A DNA stretch of 64,000 bases from an uncultured Clostridia bacterium (GTDB lineage: Bacteria > Bacillota > Clostridia > Monoglobales > Monoglobaceae): positions 274,969-338,968 of the forward strand of contig CAJTWN010000002.1 in the NCBI GenBank assembly GCA_910580105.1. The letters are read 5' to 3'. Of this stretch, positions 53,944 through 63,426 are shown in pieces (within the stretch, counting starts at the first letter, position 1; each line of letters starts with the position of its first letter). The position numbers and the translations under genes are program-made. A model generated the notes under the pieces. It searched no databases, was not told the origin of the DNA, and saw nothing but the letters and a program-made list of their open reading frames with translations.

Positions 53944-56537
53944 CGCGTTTCTCCTTTCCAGAAAGAACAGTTCCCTTTTTCTATACTTTTTGCCTGATAC
54001 AATGCCTTATCTGCTCTTTCCATCACATCATAAAACAAATCCCCGTTTTGCATAATCGCAACTCCGGCAGAACAAGAAACAGGTATATTTTCCTTTTCAC
54101 TATATTTCCAAACCGCTTCACAAATTTCTTTTCCTTTTTCCAGCACTATCTCTTCAGACGCTATTTGCTTTATTATGGCAACAAACTCATCACCGCCAAT
54201 CCGGGCCAATATATCCTCGTCACGCATATGCGTACGCAAAATTGTACCCATCTGGGCGAGCATCTGATCCCCTTTTGCATGCCCGCAGGAGTCATTATAA
54301 AGTTTTAAATTATCAACATCAAAAGTATATACGACCAGTGGGAAATCATTTTTCCCCAAAGTTTTCACCGCTTCATCCAATCCTCGGCGGTTCAAAACAC
54401 CGGTCAAATGATCTTTATACGCTATATTCCGCAAAAGCCTATTCTTTTCCAGGAAAGCAAACATATTCATTACATGCCAAACACGTTTTGCAAGACTTTC
54501 CATGAAATGGGGTTTACTCATAAAATCATCAGCGCCCATTTCCAATACCTTTCTCTCAATTTCGGCATCTGGCGGCGATGTAATTATAACCGGGAGCCCC
54601 CATAACGCCTTCTCCCGCTGTATCATCCTCAAAACCTCAAATCCATCCGTTTCAGGAAGCGTTAAACTCAATACCAGCACAGAAATTTTTTTATTTTTAT
54701 ATCTTTTTAAATAATCCAGCGTTTCCTTACCAGTACCAAATCCAATAACCTGATATTGTCCCTGAAAATACCGCTTAACCTCTTCACGATATTTTGCACT
54801 TTCATCTGCCACAAACAGCACCGGCATTTCTTTAAAATACGGAAGGGGCTCTCCTTCTACACGCTCCATTTCCTGAGCGCGGTACTCTTTCAACAGCATC
54901 TCAAAATCGCTGCACGGCATCGGTCTGGCAAAATAATATCCCTGCACATAGTCACAGCCAATTTCATCAAGTCTTTCCAACTGTTCTCTTGTTTCCACTC
55001 CTTCCGCCACGACACTCAAATTCATCCACCGTGCAAGATTTATAATAAATTTCAGAATTCCCTGGCTGGCAGGCTTTGCAGTTTCACTCTGTATAAATTT
55101 CATATCCAGTTTTAAAATATCAATCGGCATTTCATTCAACATATTTAATGATGAATATCCACTCCCAAAATCATCCATTTCAATAATAAAGCCTAATTTT
55201 CTCAACTGTGAAACAGTATCAATTATTTGTTTTGGGTTTTCGGTATATGCACTTTCCGTTATTTCCAAATGCAGCCGCGATGTTGTCAAATTGTATTTTT
55301 TCAATGTATGTGTCAAAATTTTTGCAATATCAGCATTATAAATATCTGCTCTGGATACATTCACAGAAATTGCAATAGGTTCATATCCCTTATCATCCCA
55401 TTCTCTAAGGGCAGCACATGCCTTGTCCCAAATAAATTGGTCAAGTTTCGTTATAAATCCATTCTTTTCAAACAATGGAATAAATTCTGCCGGTGACTGA
55501 AAACCCCACTCCGGATGCTTCCAACGCACCAACGCCTCTGCCCCCACCAAACTTTCATCATTAATCCGATATTTTGGCTGCAAATAAATCTGAAATTGTT
55601 CCTGGGCCAAAGCTGTCTCCATACTATCAGCAATTGCCTGGTCTTTCAACATCTGATTGCGCAGTTTGTCGTCATATTCTGCAAAGTATTTTCCATACTG
55701 CCCTTTAATGCTTTTTGCAGATAAAAGTGCTCTGTCACACATTTGTTCAACAGATATTGTATTGTCATCAATGCAATAAATGCCCCATTTTATCGAAATA
55801 TTCCGCACATCCAGTATTTCATTTACTTGTGCATTTGCTTCTACAAATATATCATCTGTATACACCCATCCACGATTCAGCAGACAAGCAAACTGATCCG
55901 AATTAATACGTCCGCAAATGCCTTTTCCTTCAATTTTTTGTTTACAAATATCTGCCATCCCACGCAGCAGACGGTCTCCTGTCGAAACACCGAATACATC
56001 ATTGATGAGTTTAAAATTTTCTATATCCGAACAAATAATATCATATTTTTTATCCGGATTCCGCATTAAAACATCCTTTACCTGCTGATAAAAATATTCT
56101 CTACTATATAAGCCTGTCAAACGGTCATACTGCATTTCATTAATAACAGCAGCTGTTTCCCGCAAATTAATAATATTGGCAACGCGATGCAAAATAATCT
56201 GCGGTTTATATGGCTTTGCAACAAAGTCCGTAGCTCCATGGGACAATGCCGCAACTTCATCTGATTCTCCATCGTTTTGCGTTGTGACAATAACAGGGAT
56301 GGAGGCAATTGAAGGCTCTGCCTTCATTTCGGATAAAAAAGTATATCCATCCATAACTGGCATAACAATATCCAACAAAACCAAGGAAATACCTTCCCGG
56401 TACTGAAATAATATATCAAGGGCTTCCCGGCCATTTTCTGCTTCGAGAATATCATAATCATTCTCTAAAATCTGATGCAGTAATCCGCGGTTTAACGCAT
56501 TATCTTCAACAATTAAAATCTTTCTTCGTGAAAACAT
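53940..56537 (-). CDS. REC-GGDEF-EAL-REC-GGDEF cyclic-di-GMP protein
   Basis: 865 residues. REC1 (Asp near 55 in LLDIVMPVMDG), GGDEF1 degenerate (RINSDQF), EAL domain with AEALVRW, HLEITES, DDFGSGYSS and VAEGVET intact (phosphodiesterase likely active), a receiver-like domain in which Ser replaces the phospho-Asp (VLSLTLPETDG), and GGDEF2 intact (ARIGGDEF) with an RDED inhibitory-site motif five residues before it. So it may both make and break c-di-GMP under REC1 control. ATG 56537 chosen: AAGGAG eight bases upstream. First gene of the three-gene signalling operon. Confidence 0.93.
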   Translation of the reverse strand: MFSRRKILIVEDNALNRGLLHQILENDYDILEAENGREALDILFQYREGISLVLLDIVMPVMDGYTFLSEMKAEPSIASIPVIVTTQNDGESDEVAALSHGATDFVAKPYKPQIILHRVANIINLRETAAVINEMQYDRLTGLYSREYFYQQVKDVLMRNPDKKYDIICSDIENFKLINDVFGVSTGDRLLRGMADICKQKIEGKGICGRINSDQFACLLNRGWVYTDDIFVEANAQVNEILDVRNISIKWGIYCIDDNTISVEQMCDRALLSAKSIKGQYGKYFAEYDDKLRNQMLKDQAIADSMETALAQEQFQIYLQPKYRINDESLVGAEALVRWKHPEWGFQSPAEFIPLFEKNGFITKLDQFIWDKACAALREWDDKGYEPIAISVNVSRADIYNADIAKILTHTLKKYNLTTSRLHLEITESAYTENPKQIIDTVSQLRKLGFIIEMDDFGSGYSSLNMLNEMPIDILKLDMKFIQSETAKPASQGILKFIINLARWMNLSVVAEGVETREQLERLDEIGCDYVQGYYFARPMPCSDFEMLLKEYRAQEMERVEGEPLPYFKEMPVLFVADESAKYREEVKRYFQGQYQVIGFGTGKETLDYLKRYKNKKISVLVLSLTLPETDGFEVLRMIQREKALWGLPVIITSPPDAEIERKVLEMGADDFMSKPHFMESLAKRVWHVMNMFAFLEKNRLLRNIAYKDHLTGVLNRRGLDEAVKTLGKNDFPLVVYTFDVDNLKLYNDSCGHAKGDQMLAQMGTILRTHMRDEDILARIGGDEFVAIIKQIASEEIVLEKGKEICEAVWKYSEKENIPVSCSAGVAIMQNGDLFYDVMERADKALYQAKSIEKGNCSFWKGETR

Positions 56538-56607
56538 ATGTTTCACTCCTTTTCCATAAAAGCTATCGAACAATAGACTCTTTTATCCGATTCACATCTG
56601 TTTGCTT

Positions 56608-56636
56608 ATCATACCATATTGCAAAGAAAAAAGCAA
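56608..56636 (-). promoter_or_regulatory. Promoter of the signalling operon
   Basis: Minus strand TTGCTT (56631-56636), 17 bp, TATGAT with upstream TGG (56608-56613). Confidence 0.65.
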
Positions 56637-56796
56637 TCAAACTCTCTATCGCAGTTGACAAGAATAACCACATTTTATTTTTTGTATCTGTATAAACGAC
56701 CCCTTTCATATGTCATATTCATACAAAACTTTTTATCTATTTGAACTCTATTTATCTTTTTATATTTTTCCATTATTTATATCATCTATATTAAAA

Positions 56797-56825
56797 TAAA
56801 AAATCCCCCAAGTTTTCACTTGGGG
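56797..56825 (-). terminator. Terminator of the amidase-domain gene
   Basis: Minus-strand stem CCCCAAGT / ACTTGGGG, 4-base loop, then GATTTTTTATTTT. The rest of 56637-56796 has no visible feature. Confidence 0.85.
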
Positions 56826-56846
56826 ACCGGCTAAACATATTAAAAA

Positions 56847-57320
56847 TCAACCTCTTACACCATCAATATGCAATAATCGAACTTTATTATAAATATACGT
56901 ATTGAGAGCTCGGCTGCTATAATCATCCGTATGTGTAGCAACATATATATTTCCATCATTCACAGCAACAACAATTAATGAATGTACATAAACACTTCCA
57001 TCAAAGCTCAATTGAATAATATCACCCACCTGCGTTTTATCAAGAGGTAATTCAATTGCATATGGTCCCGTCCCTTTATTGGCTATCAAAAAATTATAGA
57101 GATAGGAAACGCCCGTCCAAGCCGGTGCGCGGTCATTAATTGAATTATAGTACCAACCGAAAGTTTTTTTATAATTCATAATACCACTGCCAGCATAAAG
57201 GCACTGAGAAATAAAATTTGTACAATCTCCGCCCAATGTATCAAAATTATAATACCTGGGATTTCTTTTATACGCCCATTCCTGTGCATAAGCAACTGCG
57301 GCATCTCGATTATATATCAT
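56847..57320 (-). CDS. Putative amidase-domain protein (Amidase_6 type), no signal peptide
   Basis: 157 residues consisting of one NlpC/P60-like putative amidase domain. Features: YNRDAAVAYAQEWAYKRNPRYYNF, catalytic Cys in GGDCTNFISQCLYAG (near residue 33), His in YVHSLIVV and IYVATHTDDYSSRAL. Typical members are cell-wall or spore-related amidases. Here no signal peptide is seen. Start ATG 57320 is preceded by AGGAG at nine bases; it lies 2 bases after a small hydrophobic reading frame. Confidence 0.85.
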   Translation of the reverse strand: MIYNRDAAVAYAQEWAYKRNPRYYNFDTLGGDCTNFISQCLYAGSGIMNYKKTFGWYYNSINDRAPAWTGVSYLYNFLIANKGTGPYAIELPLDKTQVGDIIQLSFDGSVYVHSLIVVAVNDGNIYVATHTDDYSSRALNTYIYNKVRLLHIDGVRG

Positions 57321-57322
57321 TA

Positions 57323-57415
57323 TTAACATCTCCTTTTTACAGTATATGCAGTAAAAATCCAAATGATAATATTCACCATGCAAGAAACAACCAAAGTTCT
57401 CATCATCGCAGTCAT
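57323..57415 (-). CDS. Possible 30-residue membrane peptide coupled to the amidase gene
   Basis: Reads MTAMMRTLVVSCMVNIII then WIFTAYTVKRRC: one hydrophobic helix with a basic C-terminus. The stop codon is separated by 2 bases from the amidase start, and its last codons carry the amidase ribosome site. Own ribosome site is weak (AAAGA). Could be a leader peptide or a holin-like helper, or chance. Confidence 0.3.
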   Translation of the reverse strand: MTAMMRTLVVSCMVNIIIWIFTAYTVKRRC

Positions 57416-57721
57416 AATTATTTCTTTACTCTATACATTTCATTTTATCAGTTCACCAACAGCATATATCCGTTTTCAGTTCATTGTTTATTATTTCCCT
57501 TCGCTATTTCGGCGTAAATACTATATGATCCTTGCTCTTATATCCCGTATGTAATTAACTTGCCATGAAACATCCTCCTTTCTTTTTTGTATCATTGGCT
57601 TGAACATCTATATTATACAATATATATCAAATATTTTTTCTGCTGCTTTAGCTTTCATCTACACGCATAGCAGACAGTTTTTTAGCCTTCTCTGCGTAGG
57701 CTTCTTCTTTAAAATTCTTAA
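57416..57721 (-). promoter_or_regulatory. Leader region of the amidase gene with a strong ribosome site and a 3-codon frame
   Basis: A TATAAT (57612-57617 on the minus strand) without good -35 is followed by AGGAGG (57574-57579) and, seven bases on, ATG GCA AGT TAA (57555-57566). No long frame follows; several stops occur in all three frames before the 30-codon frame at 57415. Confidence 0.35.
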
Positions 57722-57757
57722 TATAAAAACTGACGCCATAAAGATGACGTCAGTTTT
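57722..57757 (-). terminator. Terminator of the giant GH5 gene
   Basis: Minus-strand stem AAAACTGACG / CGTCAGTTTT with a 12-base loop and T-rich tail. Confidence 0.8.
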
Positions 57758-57801
57758 CAATGAACACATTAGGCAACATTTACAAATATGCCTGTAAATT
57801 A

Positions 57802-60800
57802 TTAATTTGCTGTAACTACTGTTTCATCAAGAAGCGGTATCATTGAAGATGCAGAATCCCAGATGAATGCTTTCAATTTCGTCGTCCCGGACGGAACTCC
57901 AAAATTCTCTATTCTAAGCCAATTCTGATTTGCACTGCTTCCTCCGCCGGTAATCGTCGTTGAAGAAGTAACCCGATAATCAATCAGTGCATTCCCTTCA
58001 TAATAAGCAACAATCATCACCGCTTGTGTGTCTTCCCCTGTGTTACCAAGCAATACTTCAACCGTATTGCTGTCCTGTTTCAACTTTCCATTCTTAATCG
58101 GAGAAACAGAGGACGCACCGCCGTTCAATTTAACTTCCTTCAAAGAAATTTTATTTACACCGGCTTTTTCTTCCACCGTAAATTTCACAGCAAATTCTTT
58201 GCTGTTCTCAGCAGGCAGGGTACCGCCGCTGATTATAACTTTTGTACGATATATTCCGGCCGGCAATCCAATCTGCGGCTTCACAACAATTTCCGATGCT
58301 GCAGTTCCATTCACACTTACCGTTGTCGGACTAATCGTAAACTTATTTGCATCACCGGTTGACAATGCAACATTCATACCTGTTGCATTACCGTCGCCGC
58401 TGTTTGTCAACGTTACTTTCCCTTCTGGCTGCTCGGTATATTCAACCGTCGCTGTTGGAACTGTAAGCACACCATCTGTTAATCCGTCAATATTAATATT
58501 GGGCGGCGCTTGTTTTTCACCATTTACCACGCCCAAATCAATGTTCGCAATCGGACAATTAGAAAGAATAATATCGGAAATCAGGACTGAACCTTCACTT
58601 CTTGTACGCGTGTTAATGTTAAGCCATCCAATATCATCAGTTTTCATACGATCCTTAATTTTAGCAGTATAAGTAATCTGCTTCCAGTTCGTATCATCTG
58701 CCGGTATGTCAAAGGCGCCCAAATCAGCAACTGTTGCAGTTTTGGAAGTAGTTCCTTGTGCAACCAAACTCATATTAACTCCAACTGCCGTTGTGCCCAC
58801 ATTTTTTGCCAAAAAGCTTACATACATCGTACCGGAAGCATCTGCCAAAGCAGAATAATCCAAAGCAGGAAGCTTCTTTTGGGCACGGCCGACTTCAGAA
58901 CTACCATTTTTATAATCCAGCCGTACAGCATTTCCATTTGGTGATGCAATATCAAACTTCGCTGTATTATCAGCAATTTTTCCGCCTGTAACATTAATAC
59001 CGCTGTTGGCTTCCGGTGCTACAGTCGTAATATAATTGCCATCACCAGCGCCGGGATAATCATCGAGTCCTACACCTGAATATACCCCTCCCAATGCAAT
59101 CTTGTTGCTTGCACTGTTATCTATCTGCACAAATTTAGGTTCAAATGAAATTACGTTGAACACTACGTTAAAACTTGCAAGGACTTCACCTTCACAAACC
59201 AAACTTACTGTTGCAGTATATTCACCTGCTCCTAAACCAGTCCGTGGCTTAATCGTAAAGGATCCCGTTTTACCATCCATGGATACCGAAGAAACCGATG
59301 GTGTAAATGCGTCATCCGGCGTTCCATTCGTTCCTTTTACCTGCACATCAATCGCGCCGGGAATACCTGCACCTGTACTGGTCAAATCTACAGCAAGGGT
59401 ATTATTGGTCTGTTCCTTATACCCCACCTCTGCGCCTGTAAACTGATGGTAATCTGCACTTTTCCCATTTAAAGTATAGGTCATTGCAAAGCCTTCCAAC
59501 TCTAGATGGAATTTCAACTGGGAGATATAAAAACCTCCGCTCTTTGATGCTGAACCATAACCGACTTTCAATTGATTCAGACCAGAAAAGTCCTGACCGG
59601 TTTTGTCTGTTACATCAAATTCACAGTAGACATAGTCTTCCGTCATTTTCGGAAGCGTAATTCTTCCTAATTCGGTATCTCCGGCCATAAGGTTGACGCT
59701 ATAAGACGTACCAACCATATCACCGTCTGCTTTTACCCAGAAACTCACTTTTTTCAATCCGGTATAATTTTCTTCCGGAAGTCCTACTTTATATTGGGGA
59801 TAACTTGCAGCCTGACCCGTAAGTTTGAACCAATACTCACCATTTTTTCCATCTTCATCCCCATCAGGATTAGAGGAAAACTTTGTAGAACTACCCCAGG
59901 TATTTCCAAGGCCCTTTACATTCTTTGCATAAATCACATAGGAACCAGAAACACCAAACCGAACATCAAAACTCTTTGGCGTTATTTCTCCGCCGGAGAC
60001 TGTTATGGTTGCTGAATAAGAATCCGGACGCTCAATTCCAGGTGCAGGCCGAACAGTAAAGCTATCCGGCGAACCATCTTTGACATTCAGCACAGATTTG
60101 GACAAAATAAATTTATCCGGGTCTTTCCCGCCCTTGCTTATCGTCAAGGTACCGGCATTACCTGTCCCTGTATTTGTTGCCGTTACAGTAAGCGGTGCAA
60201 TTGTATCTGCATCATATCCCTGCTCTTTTGAAGGGAAGACATGGGTTCCTGTCGTACTCAAATCAATCTGATAGGTATCACCTACCACTTCATTATTCAC
60301 CTTCAGACTTCCACTTACACCTTTCTCGCTGCCCGCGCTGCCGGCAACTACCTTATAATCCATTGGAACTGTATTCGACCGAACAACAAAATTAAATTCT
60401 GCTTTCGGGTCTCCGTCCGTATTTGCTGCCATCTGATCAATATACAAAAGATCTTCAGATAAATCCGGATGAGGAACCTCTTTATATACAATCAAAGAAA
60501 TAGGTTCTGCTTTCGTACTCTTTGCAGTAATGGATGCCGCCGATCCCCTATTAACGGGTTGAATATCATCAAGGGTAAGTTCAGAAGCTTCATATGTTCC
60601 CGCAGTACTGCCGGCAACTCCATTTACATCAAATACAAGGGTATCAACTAAAGGTTTTGCAAAATATCTGTTACTCAAAAGATATACTTTAATGTAATAA
60701 TCTGCGGGATTCTCGCCCTCCGGAATGGTAAGGGAGAGCTGCTGCTCCGGAGATGTTGACTTGGACGCCAGATTAAGTACTTTTACACTGGATGCCACTG

Positions 60801-63225
60801 TTTTTGAATCTCCACGTTTATACAAATTGGCAGCTAAAATTGCACCATTTATATTTTTGTCAGCGGCATTATTGATTTCAGTAGTTATAATCGTTGTACC
60901 GCCTTTTAATCCCTGATTACTTGTAAAACCAGCATTCGTAAAGTTGATATTCTCAAGACTTACAGCACCGGTCGCCGTTGTAAAGGACTCTATATTAGAA
61001 ATCAACACTTCCTGTCCGCCGGAAGTACCCATGTAAGCCATCAAAACCGGCCAATATCCGGCAGGAGCTTTGCCTTCTGTATATCCATCCGGCGCCCAAG
61101 GCGCCGCATTGGGCGTCCGATACAATGATGCCGCATCATTGCTCTGCCAAAATTCTCTTGCCCGTTTTTCCTGTGCCGAATCTCCATCCGGAAGAAATGC
61201 CTCAAAGGGAACCCATACATCTTTCCATTCACCGCCTGTGGATGGAATATTTACTGTTTTTGCATCAATCCAGTACTTCGGAAAATCATCTTTGCCATCC
61301 GGGCCAAATCTGGCCTTCATTGCAATTGACAAATTAGATGTGCTCTTTAATCTGAAATTAAAGCCTTTTACATTTCTAAAATCACCAAAAATCGTTCTAT
61401 TTCCGGTAACACCAATTTGATAGGTACTTCCCTTCAGCCGCAGCGCCTTTCCACCTTCCGGAACGTCCACAATTTCTTGCTGAGTCGTATTGGGGTCTCT
61501 ATACCAAACACCACCAAAATTACTAATATTGGCTGAATCAGCTGTTTCATTATTTGCATCAAATTCTCTTCCGGTCGGTACAAGAAGCTGATTTGATAAA
61601 GAAGCCGGAGGTGTTATCGGAACAACTACTTCAGGTTCTGCATCTCCCATGACAGAAAATTCATAAATATTAGCAACATTTCCAGTGGATTGATCCGGTT
61701 TCGTAATCAACAACCGGACATACCGCGCTTCAACATTCACAAATCTATCTGTAACCGCATAAGTATTGCCGGTAACACTATCTGCATCCTGCCATGGATC
61801 ATCAGAATTTACTTTATACTGCAATTTAAAATCAGATGTAATTTTAGACTTTTCAGTCAGCGAGGCATGACGCACATTCCAGCGATTAATTGTTCCAACA
61901 CTTCCAAGATCTATTTCCAGCGTCTTGTTACCCGGTTCTGAACCGCTTATCCATGCGGTCGCATCATCTCCATCCGTAGCATTCCGTGCATCCGAAGTAT
62001 CTTCCGTAGAAGAAGCAGACGGAATTTTATATCGTGTAAGACTGGTACTATTCTGAATTCTTTTAAGTTCATCCCTGATATAAGTACCAAAAACGGTATT
62101 CAGTTCAAAATCCAGATACCAGTTATCTTTTTTCACCAGCATTGGCGGACCCGAAGTAGGATGAAATGCAAAAGCCGTCCAGTTACAATAGTTACCATAG
62201 GTCTCATAATCATTCATCCAGTCAAAAATAGCCGGGAACCACTGCGTATGATATGTCGCATCTGTCGGTTTTGGATTATGATTCAAAAGACCTGCCTGCC
62301 AACCAAATTCACCCATTAAAATCGGATGCTTTTTCCGGGCAGCATCAGCTCCCTTGATCCATGTTGACGTTGATCCGTGCAAAGGATAACGGTGATAATC
62401 ATACATAATTCCGTTTCCCGCCTTAGAAAGATCATTATTGGACCCCCGATCAATCAAGTCATATCCTTCATTTGTTCCGATTTTGGACAAAGTCCCAGAA
62501 TAACTCGGTCCACCTGCTATGATGATATTTTTTGCACCAAGGTCTCGGATTCTTTCCACCATGTACTGATGACCAACACTTTTTTGACCATTCACGTCGC
62601 CCGGTGTGGTATCACCATTCAGCCATTCATCCCAGTCACAGGTAGGTTCATTTAAGATTCCAAAAAGTACCGTTGGGTTATTCTTATATCTTTCTGCAGC
62701 TGTATCCCAAAATTCCAAATGATCAGGACTATTAAACCGGTTATAAGCATGCATATCCAAAACAGCATATTTACCGGCTTTGGATATTTCATTAATAACT
62801 TGATCTATTTTGTTTCGATAATTTTTACCGCCCGGGTCATTCCATGTCTGACCATTCTTTTCCCACTTACCTAACCATGCAGGAACACTAACAGTAATTC
62901 GGATTAAATTACCACCCAAAGTATTCATAATATAGTCAAGCTGACCAGGCATCTTTTTATTACCAAAAACATTATCAACATCCATCATTGTAGGATGATC
63001 ATAGGAGCTTTCCAGATTCACGCCCCGTAAAACCACCTCAACACTTTCATCTTCAGCCAATACAATTTTGTTTCCCTTTACCTTAAGTTCCCGGGAAAGG
63101 TTTTCACTTGGATTTAACATTTCTGCTCCTGCCTCTAATGTAGGCATAGCAACCAACATTAGTTGTACAGCAAAAAAGAAAGTTAAAACTAAGCTAATAA
63201 CTTTTTTTACTTTCAACACACACAC
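57802..63225 (-). CDS. Giant secreted GH5 glycoside hydrolase with multiple binding and Ig-like domains
   Basis: 1807 residues. Signal peptide 1-33 (LEAGAE). GH5 domain about 40-390: RGVNLESSYDHP, VLDMHAYNRF, acid/base Glu in GILNEPTCDW (near 192) and nucleophile Glu in LMGEFGWQ (near 304). Then an F5/8-type C (CBM32-like) domain about 400-530 (DGDDATAWISGS, ARYVRLLI), a CBM-like jelly roll about 545-755, Ig-like repeats, another CBM-like jelly roll near 1150-1270, and three related repeats ending RPAPGIERPDSYSATITVSGG, KPRTGLGAGEYTATVSL and KPQIGLPAGIYRTKVIISGG (shortened here). The C-terminus holds the WDS-PL module (LKAFIWDSASSMIPLLDE). No anchor domain seen. Start GTG 63225 has AGGAGG at eight bases and lies in a GT repeat. 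Confidence 0.9.
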   Translation of the reverse strand: MCVLKVKKVISLVLTFFFAVQLMLVAMPTLEAGAEMLNPSENLSRELKVKGNKIVLAEDESVEVVLRGVNLESSYDHPTMMDVDNVFGNKKMPGQLDYIMNTLGGNLIRITVSVPAWLGKWEKNGQTWNDPGGKNYRNKIDQVINEISKAGKYAVLDMHAYNRFNSPDHLEFWDTAAERYKNNPTVLFGILNEPTCDWDEWLNGDTTPGDVNGQKSVGHQYMVERIRDLGAKNIIIAGGPSYSGTLSKIGTNEGYDLIDRGSNNDLSKAGNGIMYDYHRYPLHGSTSTWIKGADAARKKHPILMGEFGWQAGLLNHNPKPTDATYHTQWFPAIFDWMNDYETYGNYCNWTAFAFHPTSGPPMLVKKDNWYLDFELNTVFGTYIRDELKRIQNSTSLTRYKIPSASSTEDTSDARNATDGDDATAWISGSEPGNKTLEIDLGSVGTINRWNVRHASLTEKSKITSDFKLQYKVNSDDPWQDADSVTGNTYAVTDRFVNVEARYVRLLITKPDQSTGNVANIYEFSVMGDAEPEVVVPITPPASLSNQLLVPTGREFDANNETADSANISNFGGVWYRDPNTTQQEIVDVPEGGKALRLKGSTYQIGVTGNRTIFGDFRNVKGFNFRLKSTSNLSIAMKARFGPDGKDDFPKYWIDAKTVNIPSTGGEWKDVWVPFEAFLPDGDSAQEKRAREFWQSNDAASLYRTPNAAPWAPDGYTEGKAPAGYWPVLMAYMGTSGGQEVLISNIESFTTATGAVSLENINFTNAGFTSNQGLKGGTTIITTEINNAADKNINGAILAANLYKRGDSKTVASSVKVLNLASKSTSPEQQLSLTIPEGENPADYYIKVYLLSNRYFAKPLVDTLVFDVNGVAGSTAGTYEASELTLDDIQPVNRGSAASITAKSTKAEPISLIVYKEVPHPDLSEDLLYIDQMAANTDGDPKAEFNFVVRSNTVPMDYKVVAGSAGSEKGVSGSLKVNNEVVGDTYQIDLSTTGTHVFPSKEQGYDADTIAPLTVTATNTGTGNAGTLTISKGGKDPDKFILSKSVLNVKDGSPDSFTVRPAPGIERPDSYSATITVSGGEITPKSFDVRFGVSGSYVIYAKNVKGLGNTWGSSTKFSSNPDGDEDGKNGEYWFKLTGQAASYPQYKVGLPEENYTGLKKVSFWVKADGDMVGTSYSVNLMAGDTELGRITLPKMTEDYVYCEFDVTDKTGQDFSGLNQLKVGYGSASKSGGFYISQLKFHLELEGFAMTYTLNGKSADYHQFTGAEVGYKEQTNNTLAVDLTSTGAGIPGAIDVQVKGTNGTPDDAFTPSVSSVSMDGKTGSFTIKPRTGLGAGEYTATVSLVCEGEVLASFNVVFNVISFEPKFVQIDNSASNKIALGGVYSGVGLDDYPGAGDGNYITTVAPEANSGINVTGGKIADNTAKFDIASPNGNAVRLDYKNGSSEVGRAQKKLPALDYSALADASGTMYVSFLAKNVGTTAVGVNMSLVAQGTTSKTATVADLGAFDIPADDTNWKQITYTAKIKDRMKTDDIGWLNINTRTRSEGSVLISDIILSNCPIANIDLGVVNGEKQAPPNINIDGLTDGVLTVPTATVEYTEQPEGKVTLTNSGDGNATGMNVALSTGDANKFTISPTTVSVNGTAASEIVVKPQIGLPAGIYRTKVIISGGTLPAENSKEFAVKFTVEEKAGVNKISLKEVKLNGGASSVSPIKNGKLKQDSNTVEVLLGNTGEDTQAVMIVAYYEGNALIDYRVTSSTTITGGGSSANQNWLRIENFGVPSGTTKLKAFIWDSASSMIPLLDETVVTAN

Positions 63226-63228
63226 ACA
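63216..63228 (-). repeat. Dinucleotide GT tract containing the start codon of the giant GH5 gene
   Basis: Thirteen bases of alternating TG on the minus strand. The GTG start is part of it, and a second in-frame GTG occurs six bases later. Confidence 0.8.
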
Positions 63229-63261
63229 AATTTCCTCCTCATAATTAAATAATGTACTTCA

Positions 63262-63290
63262 AGTATACACTAAACGCAAATAAAAAGCAA
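63262..63290 (-). promoter_or_regulatory. Promoter of the giant GH5 gene
   Basis: Minus strand TTGCTT (63285-63290), 17 bp, TATACT with upstream TG (63262-63267). Confidence 0.7.
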
Positions 63291-63426
63291 TATACAGAAA
63301 TGTTTTTGTGCACAATGCTACAAATTTATGATTATTTTCAGTATAATTAACAAATTAATAATTTTACAGAAATTCCAAAAAACGCAACCAAACACATTAG
63401 TAATGGAATGAAAATTGTATAAAAAA

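Noticed and set aside
57363..57554. A 63-codon hydrophobic plus-strand frame in the amidase leader
   Set aside because: No ribosome site or promoter on the plus strand. The opposite strand offers a better-coupled short frame, itself only weakly supported.
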